From: Rheinheimera sp. 4Y26
Lineage (GTDB): Bacteria; Pseudomonadota; Gammaproteobacteria; Enterobacterales; Alteromonadaceae
DNA: 64,000 nt
Direction: 5' to 3'
Assembly: GCF_025245835.1 (NCBI RefSeq)
Contig: NZ_JAOBWS010000010.1
Coordinates: 1-64,000 of the forward strand
In this document: in pieces, positions 6,883-15,324 of the stretch
Layout of the letters: every line of letters begins with the position of its first letter
Position numbering within the stretch: the stretch's first letter is position 1
Program-made: the position numbers and the translations under genes
The notes under the pieces: generated by a model
Database searches by the model: none
The model's input: only the letters and a program-made list of their open reading frames with translations
Told to the model about the DNA's origin: nothing

Positions 6883-8856
6883 TTATTTCGGGGCTTTATA
6901 TTGCAATACCACAGAATCCAGCGGTGCCAGCTGAAGTTTTAACAAAGCCTGCTGCGATGCGCTTTCTCCCTCAAGCGTTAAGGTCTGAGTTTTACCTGTC
7001 AGCACCTCAGTAAACTTGTAATCGCCTGCTGGCCAGCCCCATTGTTGCAGTAAATCTGCCGGTAGTTTGAGTGTGAAATTCACGTCGGTATCGGCAAAGT
7101 TCGCCACCACTATCAGCTTTTCATTTGTGTTCCAGCGGGCAAAACTCAGTTGTTGTTCGCTGTAATGGCCTTTGTTCTGTGCATTTTCAGCAGCATTGGC
7201 ATTGGCTTTGGCGGGTAAATTCAGCTGATGCAGGTTATAAAAGTCTCCCTGAAGGGCGCTGCTGGTACTGCTAAAACTCAAAAGCGCCTGATAAAAATCC
7301 CGCAGCTGTTTTTGCTCTGTTGTTAAGCCGCCACCATCATATTTGCCGCCATTTAGCCAGCCCTGATGGGCCGGCACGCCGACATAATCAAAAATACTGG
7401 TGCGGCTGGCTTTACCAAAACCTGCATCCAGTGCGCCTGCTTCACCTACTTCCTGACCAAAATAGAGAAGGGTAGGGGCTTTGCCTATCAGCGTTGACAC
7501 CACCATCGCTGGTTTGCCTTTTTCGGCAGCGCCTGCAAATTCGGGGCTCGCGATACGCTGCTCGTCGTGGTTTTCTAAAAACTTCAGCATATGCTGGTCG
7601 ATATCGGCCACTTCGGCTTGTTTAGCCAGCACTTCTGAGGCTGTGCCTTTGCCTTGCATTAACAGTTTCAGGCTGTCGTACACCCCAACTTTGTCGTACA
7701 GATAATCCATTTTGCCAAGGCCAACATAATCACGGTAAAGCTGTGGTTGGTACACTTCGGCCAGTAATAAAGCGTTTGGGTTTTTCAGTTTGATCTGGCT
7801 GTTTAAATAACTCCAGAATTCGACCGGCACCATTTCGGCCATATCATAACGAAAACCGTCTACACCAAAGTCCAGCCAGAATTGGGTGATATCACGAAAC
7901 TTCAGCCAGGAATCGGGCAGCTCTTTGCCTTGCCAGAAGGCGGCGTGTTCGGCATAACTTTTTGTATGGTAATCAAAAGGTAAGCGTTCAAAATCGTAGC
8001 TGCCGTCTGGTTTGACACCATAGTTAATTTTCACCGTTTCATACCAGTCGTTTTGGTCGGGCTTGGCCGAACGTGCGCCATTGCCTGTCCATTTGGCCGG
8101 CATTTCGGCAAATTTGCCATCAGCAAGTGGGTGGGCTTCACCACCCAGCGGCTTCACATCTGTGTCAGGCACCACAAAAGCCTGGCCGGGCACATAATAA
8201 AAGTTGTTGTGTTTGTGGTATTCCACTGTTGTGTTGTCGTCGGCGCCAAAATCACGCACGCCTTCTGGTTTACCCAAAGACTGATAATGGCGCGCCACAT
8301 GGTTGGGCACGATGTCAATCATCACTTTGATGCCGTGCTGGTGGGCGCGTTGTATCAGCGCTTTAAATTCATCCATCCGTTTGGCTGGGTCTACCGCCAA
8401 ATCCGGGTTGACGCTGTAATAATCTTTCACCGCATAAGGCGAGCCGGCGCGGCCTTTTACTACGTCAGGGTCGTCCTGACTGATGCCATAAGCGCTGTAG
8501 TCGGCAACCAGTGCATGATGTGGCACGCCGGTTAACCATAAATGGCTGACACCCATCGCCTTTAACGACAAAAGCGCAGCGTCATTGATATCGTTAAATT
8601 TACCCACACCGTTCTGCGCCACTGTGCCCCAGGGCTGATTGGTGCTGTTGCTGTTGCCAAATAACCGGGTAAAGGCCTGATAAATCACCATTTTGCCTTG
8701 CAGATCTTCGGCTTGTGGCTTCGCCGCATTTTCTGTGCTGCTGTGCTGCTCTTGCTTGGGCTTACTCATTTGCGCTTCGGCTTGTTCTGAGGCCGGCTGA
8801 CAGCCCAGCAACAATAAAGTGGAAATTATCGAAGTTAAGTATTTGAATTTGTTCAT
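6883..8856 (-). CDS. Lipoprotein alpha-amylase, GH13 family
   Basis: 657 residues with a lipoprotein signal peptide (LLLLGC, lipid-carrying Cys at 19), so it is probably anchored in the outer membrane. The GH13 barrel motifs are in order: DIVPNH (181-186), GFRYDMAEM with nucleophile D338, LLAEVYQ with acid/base E367 and FLENHDEQR with transition-state D431. A C-terminal beta-domain follows from about residue 560. It should cleave alpha-1,4-glucans near the cell surface to feed maltodextrin uptake. A palindromic LacI-family operator lies 64 bases upstream, pointing to maltose-type control. The exact GH13 subfamily and product pattern cannot be read from the sequence. Confidence 0.92.
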   Translation of the reverse strand: MNKFKYLTSIISTLLLLGCQPASEQAEAQMSKPKQEQHSSTENAAKPQAEDLQGKMVIYQAFTRLFGNSNSTNQPWGTVAQNGVGKFNDINDAALLSLKAMGVSHLWLTGVPHHALVADYSAYGISQDDPDVVKGRAGSPYAVKDYYSVNPDLAVDPAKRMDEFKALIQRAHQHGIKVMIDIVPNHVARHYQSLGKPEGVRDFGADDNTTVEYHKHNNFYYVPGQAFVVPDTDVKPLGGEAHPLADGKFAEMPAKWTGNGARSAKPDQNDWYETVKINYGVKPDGSYDFERLPFDYHTKSYAEHAAFWQGKELPDSWLKFRDITQFWLDFGVDGFRYDMAEMVPVEFWSYLNSQIKLKNPNALLLAEVYQPQLYRDYVGLGKMDYLYDKVGVYDSLKLLMQGKGTASEVLAKQAEVADIDQHMLKFLENHDEQRIASPEFAGAAEKGKPAMVVSTLIGKAPTLLYFGQEVGEAGALDAGFGKASRTSIFDYVGVPAHQGWLNGGKYDGGGLTTEQKQLRDFYQALLSFSSTSSALQGDFYNLHQLNLPAKANANAAENAQNKGHYSEQQLSFARWNTNEKLIVVANFADTDVNFTLKLPADLLQQWGWPAGDYKFTEVLTGKTQTLTLEGESASQQALLKLQLAPLDSVVLQYKAPK

Positions 8857-8919
8857 TTATGTGATTCATTCGGCTAACCTGAGCTCCATGCTAGCATAAA
8901 GGCTGTTGCCGGCGTTGTT

Positions 8920-8937
8920 CCTGCAAACGTATGCAGG
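8920..8937. promoter_or_regulatory. LacI-family (MalR-like) operator
   Basis: CCTGCAAACGTATGCAGG is a near-perfect 18-base palindrome with the central CG typical of LacI-family sites. It sits 64 bases before the amylase ATG, upstream of a possible -10 (TATGCT on the minus strand, 8893-8898), i.e. around the -35 region. Confidence 0.65.
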
Positions 8938-8969
8938 CAATCTGAACGCTGAGGGTGCTTTATGCCGGA

Positions 8970-9245
8970 TTAACCGGTAAAACGCCGGTCTATGCTGCTG
9001 ATTTTGTCCAGCAGCGCGCTATTTTGGCAGTGCTCAGGCTCGGCAAAACTGAGCTGGGTGTCACTTTCCAGCACCAGTACAGCGCCCTGATAGCCAAAAT
9101 AAACATGGTGGCCAAAAAAACTCACCGCCACCTGTAAATCATCCAGCTGATAACCCACCCCAAATGGGGTGTCGGCAATTTGGCCAAAAGTTTCCACTTT
9201 GGCAAATACACTCAGCAGCAATTGCGGCGCGGGCATCATCGGCAT
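8970..9245 (-). CDS. Small protein of unknown function
   Basis: 91 residues, not recognised. No signal peptide, membrane segment or cysteine motif; the composition is that of a small globular protein with alternating hydrophobic residues (FGHHVYFGYQGAVLVLES). Three in-frame ATGs (9245, 9236, 9233) and no clear ribosome binding site leave the start open. It is transcribed in the same direction as the amylase, 113 bases upstream of it, but the operator between them argues for separate control. Confidence 0.45.
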   Translation of the reverse strand: MPMMPAPQLLLSVFAKVETFGQIADTPFGVGYQLDDLQVAVSFFGHHVYFGYQGAVLVLESDTQLSFAEPEHCQNSALLDKISSIDRRFTG

Positions 9246-9369
9246 AAAGGCAGGTTTTTGGCTTTAGTGAGCAATGAGTATGGGTGACAGCAACAGCAGT
9301 TGCCAATACCAGCTATGGGGGAGCAAAGCTTTGATCCGGCGGTCCTTTTGGCATGCTGACCGCTTTTAT

Positions 9370-9398
9370 TTGCAGCCTGAAAATGCACTTTGTATAGT
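9370..9398 (+). promoter_or_regulatory. Sigma-70 promoter
   Basis: TTGCAG, a 17-base spacer and TATAGT, ending 25 bases before the ATG of the conserved secreted protein. Confidence 0.65.
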
Positions 9399-9422
9399 CG
9401 GGGCAGCTAAACAGGAGACTTT

Positions 9423-10022
9423 ATGCTTATTTCCCGCTTTTTAAACCACAAAATTTTATTGGGTTCGCTGCTGTTAAGCTGCAGCGGTGCTGTGCTTGCT
9501 GATACTGCAACTGCACAACAACAATTTTTTCAGCATCTGAGCGGGCTTTGTGGCAAAGCTTTTGCCGGCAAGGTGGTGAAGGGCAATGCCAGTGACGACA
9601 AAATGCGTAGCCAGCAGTTGGTGATGCATGTACGTGAATGCAGCAACACTGAAATTAAAGTGCCGTTTTATGTGGGGGAAGACAGATCCCGGACCTGGGT
9701 GATCAGCAAAATCGACAGCGGCCTTAGATTAAAACACGACCATCGCCACAAAGACGGCAGCTCCGATAAAGTCACCATGTACGGTGGTGACACTCAAAGC
9801 GCTGGCACAGCAACGCAGCAACTGTTTCCGGCCGATCAATATTCCAAAGATATGTTCACTGCCAACAATATGGCGGTGTCAATCGGCAATACCTGGCTGG
9901 TGGAAATTGAGCCGGGTAAAAGTTACCGCTACGGTTTAAGCCGCGAAGGGCGGGAATTTATGGTGGAATTTGATTTAACCAAAGCAGTCACACCACCGCC
10001 GGCGCCCTGGGGGCATCAATAA
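9423..10022 (+). CDS. Conserved secreted protein of unknown function
   Basis: 199 residues with a signal peptide ending near AVLA-DTA (residue about 27). The mature part carries two cysteines (LCGKAF and RECSNTE) that may pair, and the compact charged blocks PFYVGEDRSRTWV and LRLKHDHRHKDGSSD, which I recall from unannotated secreted proteins of marine bacteria; the reaction or ligand is not known. The start is well supported by AGGAG seven bases ahead of the ATG and by the promoter just upstream. It appears to be a single-gene unit. Confidence 0.8.
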   Translation: MLISRFLNHKILLGSLLLSCSGAVLADTATAQQQFFQHLSGLCGKAFAGKVVKGNASDDKMRSQQLVMHVRECSNTEIKVPFYVGEDRSRTWVISKIDSGLRLKHDHRHKDGSSDKVTMYGGDTQSAGTATQQLFPADQYSKDMFTANNMAVSIGNTWLVEIEPGKSYRYGLSREGREFMVEFDLTKAVTPPPAPWGHQ

Positions 10023-10239
10023 CAGCGCGGGTTGCTGCGAAATACAGCATCAACCGCCCGTTATCACTGTGGCTGCGTTAGATGGCCTAGCCAGCCACCA
10101 GTGAGCTTTGTTAACATCGGGCAGCCTGTGTTGAGCCTTGTTGATTTTCCGCCGGTGAATTTTTGTTGCTGCAAAAATCCCACGCAAAATCGGCAGCTTT
10201 TGCCAGAGCTTATTCTAATAACAATCCACCGGAGCTTTT

Positions 10240-11967
10240 ATGAAAGCGAATTTTTGGTTATCAGGAACATCGCTGGCGCTTTCTGCCTGCCTTGGCCTGG
10301 CTGCTTGTTCCAAGCCGCCAACGCCTGCAGAAGAAAACAAAGCCGCACCAGCAGCGGCCACAGCAGAAAAAGCTGTTGCGACAGACAGCAAGGATGCAGC
10401 GCTGCCAGACACTTTAATGAACCCAAAACTGGGTGAATATATTAAAACGCTGTCGTCAGATGAATTTCAGGGCCGCGCCCCTGCCACCAAAGGTGAAGAA
10501 CTCACTTTGGCTTATATCTCTGAGCATTTTAAAAACATCGGTTTAAAACCGCTGGCGGGCGACAGTTTTGTCCAGCCAGTGCAGCTGGTGCAGATTGATC
10601 CGAAAGAAGTGTCAGAAATGACCTTTAGCGGTGACAAAGCGCCGGCAGCTTTTAAATACCGCGACCAGATGTTTACCTGGACCACCCGTGTCACTGAGCT
10701 TTCTGAAGTGAAAGAATCTGACATGGTGTTTGTCGGTTACGGCATAGTGGCACCTGAATACAACTGGAACGACTATGAAGGCCTGGACGTCAAAGGCAAA
10801 ACAGTGGTGATGTTTGTCAACGATCCTGGTTTTGCCACTAAAGATCCGGCGCTTTTTACCGGTGAAGCCATGACTTATTACGGTCGCTGGACTTACAAGT
10901 TTGAAGAAGCAGCCCGTCAGGGCGCGGCGATGGCGCTGATTGTGCACGAAACCGATGCGGCTTCTTACGGCTGGCATGTGGTGGCCGGTGGTTCTGCCAC
11001 CAAGTTTGACTTAATTAACCCGAATAAAAACGCCGACCGCGCTGCAGTTGAAGGTTGGGTGACCACTGAATCTGCCAATACGCTGTTTGCCACTATAGGC
11101 GAAGATATTGAATCTATGCGTAAAAAAGCGCTGAGCAAAGACTTTTCGCCAGTGCCGTTAAATATCAAAGCGTCAGTGTCGGTGAAAAACAACGTACGTG
11201 AGCTGACCTCCGGCAACGTGGCTGGTTTTATTGAAGGCACAGAAAAACCGGATGAAGTGGTGCTTTATATGGCGCACTGGGACCATCTGGGTGTGGATTT
11301 TTCCAATCCAAAAAACAAAGTCTTTAATGGTGCGGTGGATAACGCTTCAGGCACTGGTGGTTTAATGGCGCTGGCCGAATATTATGCCTCGCAGCCAAAA
11401 CCAAAACGCAGTGTGGCTTTTGTGGCTGTCACAGCCGAAGAGCGTGGTTTATTAGGTTCTGCCTGGTATGCGAAAAACCCGTTGTTCCCGCTGAATAAAA
11501 CCATCGCCGGTATCAATATGGACGTGATGAACGTCAATGGTCCGATGAAAGATATGGTGGTGGTTGGCCATGGCAACTCTGAGCTTGAAGTGATTTTAGA
11601 AAAATACACCAAAGAGCAGGGTCGTTATATTGCGCCTGAGCCAAATCCGGCGGCGGGTTCGTATTACCGCTCAGACCACTTTAATCTGGCCAAAGCCGGC
11701 GTACCTATGCTGTATGCCAAAGGCGGTGTGGACAGCGTAGCGCACGGCAAAGAGTGGGGGTTGGAGCAAGCGAAAAACTTCAATACCTGCTGTTACCACA
11801 AAGTGGAAGACGAATATAACGACAGCTGGGATTTAACCGGTGCGCAGCAGGATTTATTCCTGTATTACCGCGTTGGCCGCGAGCTGGCAGACTCCAATGC
11901 CTGGCCAAACTGGTATGAAGGCAAAGAGTTTAAAGCGGCACGGGATGCCTCTTTAGCCGGCAAATAA
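10240..11967 (+). CDS. M28-family zinc metallopeptidase lipoprotein
   Basis: 575 residues; lipobox LAAC at 20-23, followed by an Ala/Pro/Lys linker. The M28 aminopeptidase core is split by an inserted PA-like domain (about 150-320). Predicted zinc ligands and catalytic residues are H346 (AHWDHLG), D367 (GAVDNASG), E400/E401 (TAEERGLLGS), D428 (INMDV) and H480 (YRSDHF), all present. It should release N-terminal amino acids from peptides at the cell envelope. The ATG is preceded by CCGGAG. Two hairpins end the transcript at 11977-12041. Confidence 0.92.
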   Translation: MKANFWLSGTSLALSACLGLAACSKPPTPAEENKAAPAAATAEKAVATDSKDAALPDTLMNPKLGEYIKTLSSDEFQGRAPATKGEELTLAYISEHFKNIGLKPLAGDSFVQPVQLVQIDPKEVSEMTFSGDKAPAAFKYRDQMFTWTTRVTELSEVKESDMVFVGYGIVAPEYNWNDYEGLDVKGKTVVMFVNDPGFATKDPALFTGEAMTYYGRWTYKFEEAARQGAAMALIVHETDAASYGWHVVAGGSATKFDLINPNKNADRAAVEGWVTTESANTLFATIGEDIESMRKKALSKDFSPVPLNIKASVSVKNNVRELTSGNVAGFIEGTEKPDEVVLYMAHWDHLGVDFSNPKNKVFNGAVDNASGTGGLMALAEYYASQPKPKRSVAFVAVTAEERGLLGSAWYAKNPLFPLNKTIAGINMDVMNVNGPMKDMVVVGHGNSELEVILEKYTKEQGRYIAPEPNPAAGSYYRSDHFNLAKAGVPMLYAKGGVDSVAHGKEWGLEQAKNFNTCCYHKVEDEYNDSWDLTGAQQDLFLYYRVGRELADSNAWPNWYEGKEFKAARDASLAGK

Positions 11968-11976
11968 TAAGCAGTG

Positions 11977-12041
11977 ATGCTGAATTTTGAGTATTAAAAT
12001 TCAGCATAAAAAAGCGCACTTTTATGTGCGCTTTTTTTTTG
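11977..12041 (+). terminator. Double-hairpin terminator after the M28 peptidase
   Basis: First an inverted repeat ATGCTGAATTTT/AAAATTCAGCAT (11977-12007), then AAAAGCGCAC/GTGCGCTTTT with a 9-10 T run (12008-12041). Confidence 0.85.
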
Positions 12042-12088
12042 GTGTTTTATCTGTCGTTTTGCTTGGAACTTCAGCACCCACAGCTTTT

Positions 12089-13003
12089 TTAGCGCTGCGA
12101 TAGCTGTTTTACCACCTCATTCTGATTGCTCAGATCGAAAATTTCCCGTATCACTTTGCCATCTTTAACCTGCACCAGCGTGGGAATGTTTTTGATTTTA
12201 AAATGATTAAACAACACACCGGCGTTGTCGATACTGAACTTTATGTTCATTTGATACAGCTTCACAAAGTCGGTGAGTGCTTTGTCGTCTGTCCATAAAT
12301 GATTCACCACCCCTTGCCAGTTCTGTTTGGGTAAAAGTGCAACTAACTGATTCAGCTCTGTTTGTGCCTTTTTACATGCCTGCGACATGGCAGGGCGGCT
12401 GTCGGCCAGATACCAGTCGCACCAGGTGGCGGTAAAAAACAGCAGATGCTCGCCGGTTAAATAAGGCGCCACAATTTTTTGTTGTTCGGCCTGGCTTAAA
12501 ACCGCCACTGCGGCAGGTGGCAACTGCTCACCTGAAGCCAGTTTTTTCACAAACACATCCAGATTTTTATCCGATTCATGGCTGGTATAAACAATCTCGC
12601 CTTTGCTGCTCAGCAGCACACTCATCGGCGTTCCAACCAGCCCAAGTGCCACCGCCAGCTGACTGTTATTGTCCAGCAACACCGGCATGCTGAGCGCAAA
12701 CTTCTTGATCACCCCGTGAATCGCAGCTCGGTTCTCATTGATATTAATATTGACTGCCAGCACATTCATTTTGTCGCCATATTGTTGTTGCAGCTGCTGA
12801 AAATGCGGCATTTGTTCAATACAGGGTTTGCACCAGCTGGCCCAGAGTTTGACGTAAGTGGGTTTGGCCTGGTCAAAATCAGCCAGAGTGACAGGGCGCA
12901 GCTCTTTAAAATAGTTCAGCTGAATATTTTTATAATCCGCTTGTTGGGCAAAACTCAGCGAACTGAACATCAGCAGTAATGGGCAGATAAATCGCAACAG
13001 CAT
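12089..13003 (-). CDS. Periplasmic double-thioredoxin (TlpA-like) protein
   Basis: 304 residues with a signal peptide (cleaved near SFA-QQ, residue 19). Domain 1 (about 30-160) is TlpA-like with the redox motif WCKPC (C58, C61) and the cis-proline loop VGTP (122-125). Domain 2 (about 175-300) keeps the fold, ATWCDWY with C194 and cis-Pro in KNIPTL, but the second active-site Cys is replaced by Tyr; another Cys (C209) lies 15 residues on. The protein probably reduces disulfides or delivers electrons in the periplasm, with domain 2 acting by a single Cys or only in binding. Convergent with the M28 gene, single-gene unit. Confidence 0.85.
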   Translation of the reverse strand: MLLRFICPLLLMFSSLSFAQQADYKNIQLNYFKELRPVTLADFDQAKPTYVKLWASWCKPCIEQMPHFQQLQQQYGDKMNVLAVNININENRAAIHGVIKKFALSMPVLLDNNSQLAVALGLVGTPMSVLLSSKGEIVYTSHESDKNLDVFVKKLASGEQLPPAAVAVLSQAEQQKIVAPYLTGEHLLFFTATWCDWYLADSRPAMSQACKKAQTELNQLVALLPKQNWQGVVNHLWTDDKALTDFVKLYQMNIKFSIDNAGVLFNHFKIKNIPTLVQVKDGKVIREIFDLSNQNEVVKQLSQR

Positions 13004-13132
13004 AGGATGCTCCTTATTAAGTATCAGCTGGCGCAGGGGGGGCGCTCAAGTGCACAAAGTGTAACTGATGGTGCGGCATCTTACTGTGGAACAGCAGATT
13101 TTGGGTGTTTTTCTGCGCTGTTTATTTACTTG

Positions 13133-13160
13133 AGAAAAAGCGCAGACCAGGCTGCGCTTG
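13133..13160 (-). terminator. Terminator of the GreA/GreB-like gene
   Basis: AAGCGCAG/CTGCGCTT stem; read on the minus strand it is followed by a T run. It lies about 50 bases beyond the stop at 13209. Confidence 0.7.
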
Positions 13161-13208
13161 TTGTTAAAGTGGTGATGGCTCTGCTAATACGAGCCATCGG
13201 GCTGCTTT

Positions 13209-13652
13209 TTAGCGTTTAGGCTCAGTGCCTGGTTTATGTTTCACCCGGATAATCTCCAGGATCTGAAAATACAGCTGCTGGCCAAACAGCTGAATCTTGA
13301 CCACATCACCACATTCTTTGCCTGGCAAGGCGGCGCCAAGCGGTGACAACAATGAAATTAAACCTGCTTCAGGTTGCTCCGCTTCGCCTGGCATCACCAG
13401 TTTTATCCAGCTTTGTTGTGCTGTGGTTAAGTCGTATAGCAGCACAGAGCAGCCGGGCTGAACGCCGGACTGGCTTAACCTGCTGGTTTTTTTCTGCTTT
13501 TCAAGCTGGCTAAACAGCTGCAGCAGCTGCCATGGGTTCAGTGGCTGCAAATTACGTTCAGCCAGTTTAACTAGCAGACGGTTGTGTTTGGCAAAAGCCA
13601 TAAGCTCAGCACCCGGCAGGGCGGGTGGTTCGGTATCTTTGGAAGTCATCAC
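13209..13652 (-). CDS. GreA/GreB/Rnk-family protein
   Basis: 147 residues. The C-terminal half (about 75-137) fits the FKBP-like domain shared by GreA, GreB and Rnk: SLLSPLGAALPGKECGDVVKI is the family signature. The N-terminal half is short and Gln/Leu-rich and does not form the long coiled coil with acidic tip that GreA/GreB insert into RNA polymerase, so the protein is nearer to Rnk (an RNA-polymerase-binding regulator). The role is inferred only from the fold. The start has CAGGAACAG ahead of a double ATG. Confidence 0.7.
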   Translation of the reverse strand: MMTSKDTEPPALPGAELMAFAKHNRLLVKLAERNLQPLNPWQLLQLFSQLEKQKKTSRLSQSGVQPGCSVLLYDLTTAQQSWIKLVMPGEAEQPEAGLISLLSPLGAALPGKECGDVVKIQLFGQQLYFQILEIIRVKHKPGTEPKR

Positions 13653-13705
13653 TGTTCCTGTAAAGTTTGAAGCTCGAATAACAAACTGAAATTACAAACA
13701 ATAAC

Positions 13706-13736
13706 AAGGCCGGCCCTGAGCTTTCAGGACCGGCTT
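13706..13736 (-). terminator. GC-rich hairpin, probable terminator of the nucleotidyltransferase-like gene
   Basis: AAGCCGGTCCTGA pairs with TCAGGGCCGGCCTT on the minus strand (one mismatch) and is followed by TTGTTATTGTTTG, a weak T tract. It lies between two minus-strand genes. Confidence 0.45.
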
Positions 13737-13820
13737 AGTGATGGAAGGCGGTAACGGTGTTCCGCTTGAACAAAGAGATAAGTGGCAAGGCAAATTTTAA
13801 CAAAATACACCTCCCACACA

Positions 13821-13850
13821 GGAGTTGGCTGTAGTTGGCTTTAGTTGGCT
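13821..13850. repeat. Three tandem AGTTGGCT decamers
   Basis: Three 10-base units in a row, each ending in AGTTGGCT. Short and of unknown meaning, about 70 bases after the nucleotidyltransferase-like gene. Confidence 0.6.
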
Positions 13851-13920
13851 CAAGTGGCCGCACCATAGCCCATTTAACTACGAAGTTCAAATATAAGCGG
13901 CTGTTGTGCAAATGCTGTGG

Positions 13921-14475
13921 TCAGCCCGGCGGCACCACCTGAAGCAGCGGCCAGAGCTCAAGCCAGCCTTTGTTTTTGATTCTCTGCCGGAAAAGCTCAG
14001 GCCTTGGATAAAGTGGATTGATGCGAAGCGACAAAGACCAGTTTTCGGCCAGGCCAAATGTACTGTAAAAATCAAAGTGGCCGTCGTGGTCAAGGCGCAC
14101 GCCAACACAGGTGGGAACTTCCACCCAACGTGAAATGCCGTCAGCACAGTTTTGGTAAGGCGCATGCTGATGAAACAGATGCATTCTGGCCTGATTTTTT
14201 ACTTCCCACTGCACCTGGGGCACCAGAGCGCTGAGCTGCTCTGCATAACGCTGCTCTGTGCTGCGATTGAGATTTGTGTTGTCAAAATACACCAGATCTA
14301 CATCGTTCAGCGGGGTTGGCTTTGGGTATTGATGCAGTGCATCCCAAATCAGGTTTCGTAAAAAACCGGCGCCCAGATACCAGTCGTGAAGACCCAGCGA
14401 CAAAGCCGCCTGCAGGCAGCGCATGCGAAGTGCATCCTGTTGCAGCAATAATGAGGTGGCGGCCTGATAATCCAT
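13921..14475 (-). CDS. Nucleotidyltransferase-like family protein (COG3575 type)
   Basis: 184 residues. The N-terminal part has YLGAGFLRNLIWDALH followed by LNDVDLVYFD, matching the G-S/G-F...DxD pattern of the pol-beta nucleotidyltransferase-like family COG3575; the Asp pair DVD at about 58-60 would bind metal. A C-terminal half with CVGVRLDHDGHFDFYSTFGL is also family-typical. Substrate is unknown. The start at 14475 has GGAG eight bases upstream. It is divergent from the membrane-protein gene at 14630. Confidence 0.75.
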   Translation of the reverse strand: MDYQAATSLLLQQDALRMRCLQAALSLGLHDWYLGAGFLRNLIWDALHQYPKPTPLNDVDLVYFDNTNLNRSTEQRYAEQLSALVPQVQWEVKNQARMHLFHQHAPYQNCADGISRWVEVPTCVGVRLDHDGHFDFYSTFGLAENWSLSLRINPLYPRPELFRQRIKNKGWLELWPLLQVVPPG

Positions 14476-14629
14476 TTGTACTCCATCCCAACTCTGGCGG
14501 GGCGGGCGCCTGACAAGAGGCGGATTGTAATAATGGCTGGCGTGTCAGCGCAAGGCCGCTGTGGCTCTTTGCGCCCGGATAAGCTACACCTATGCCAGCG
14601 CAGGTACAGTCAGAGGGGCAGGAGGCTTG

Positions 14630-15202
14630 ATGTCAACAACAGACTTATTTGTCGAATTGATAGTGGTGGGCTGTGGCGCTTTTGCTGCGCTGTTACTGCT
14701 GTTGCTGGCGGTTTTTGGTGTTGACAGCAGCTTATTGCAACAGTTGCTGGGTATGCCGGTACTGGCCTTGCCGGCGCTGGTGCTGATTTATCTGCTTGGT
14801 ATTCTGACCGACCGTTTTGCCGACCGGCTGTTTAATAAGTATTGGGTGGCCGCCAAACAACAACAGCAATACCCAGGCGGGCAGGCCAGCTTTCATAAGG
14901 ATAAAACCCTGGTGCTGGCAAAGTCGGAGCGTTTTGCCGCCCTTTATGAATACAGCCGCAGCCGCCAGCGTATTTGCCGCGGCTGGGCACTGAATGCCTT
15001 GTTGCTGTTATCTTGTGCTGAACTGTTGTTATTCACCCGTTTTTGGCATCTACCACAATGGTGGCTGTTGTCGCTGACCCTGCTGCTGTTGCTGGCGGCA
15101 CTTTGCTGGTGTTGCTGTTATGCCTGGTTGCAGATGCTGGATACTGAGCTGCGCCGGGTGCATGAACAAGCCAGCTTGTTGCGATCCTCCACAGAGCTTT
15201 GA
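14630..15202 (+). CDS. Hypothetical inner-membrane protein with four predicted helices
   Basis: 190 residues. Membrane segments at about 7-30, 38-58, 122-137 and 142-165, with a charged loop of about 60 residues between the second and third and a charged tail after the last. No family recognised. The ATG at 14630 is chosen over upstream in-frame starts because AGGAGG stands right before it. Leu- and Cys-rich (LCWCCCYAWL near the fourth helix). Separate from the GGDEF-EAL gene, 120 bases downstream. Confidence 0.65.
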   Translation: MSTTDLFVELIVVGCGAFAALLLLLLAVFGVDSSLLQQLLGMPVLALPALVLIYLLGILTDRFADRLFNKYWVAAKQQQQYPGGQASFHKDKTLVLAKSERFAALYEYSRSRQRICRGWALNALLLLSCAELLLFTRFWHLPQWWLLSLTLLLLLAALCWCCCYAWLQMLDTELRRVHEQASLLRSSTEL

Positions 15203-15324
15203 TGGATACATTTTGATTGAAAAACAACCAAACAGTTATTTTTCGTTAAAAATCAGACTTTATCAGCAAAAACAGAACTATCTTTACAACATCAGAGAAC
15301 CACTGCAACTTGGTGTTGTGTTTT

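Noticed and set aside
10032-10436. 134-residue frame overlapping the M28 peptidase start
   Set aside because: It overlaps the peptidase signal-peptide region in another frame and lacks signals of its own.
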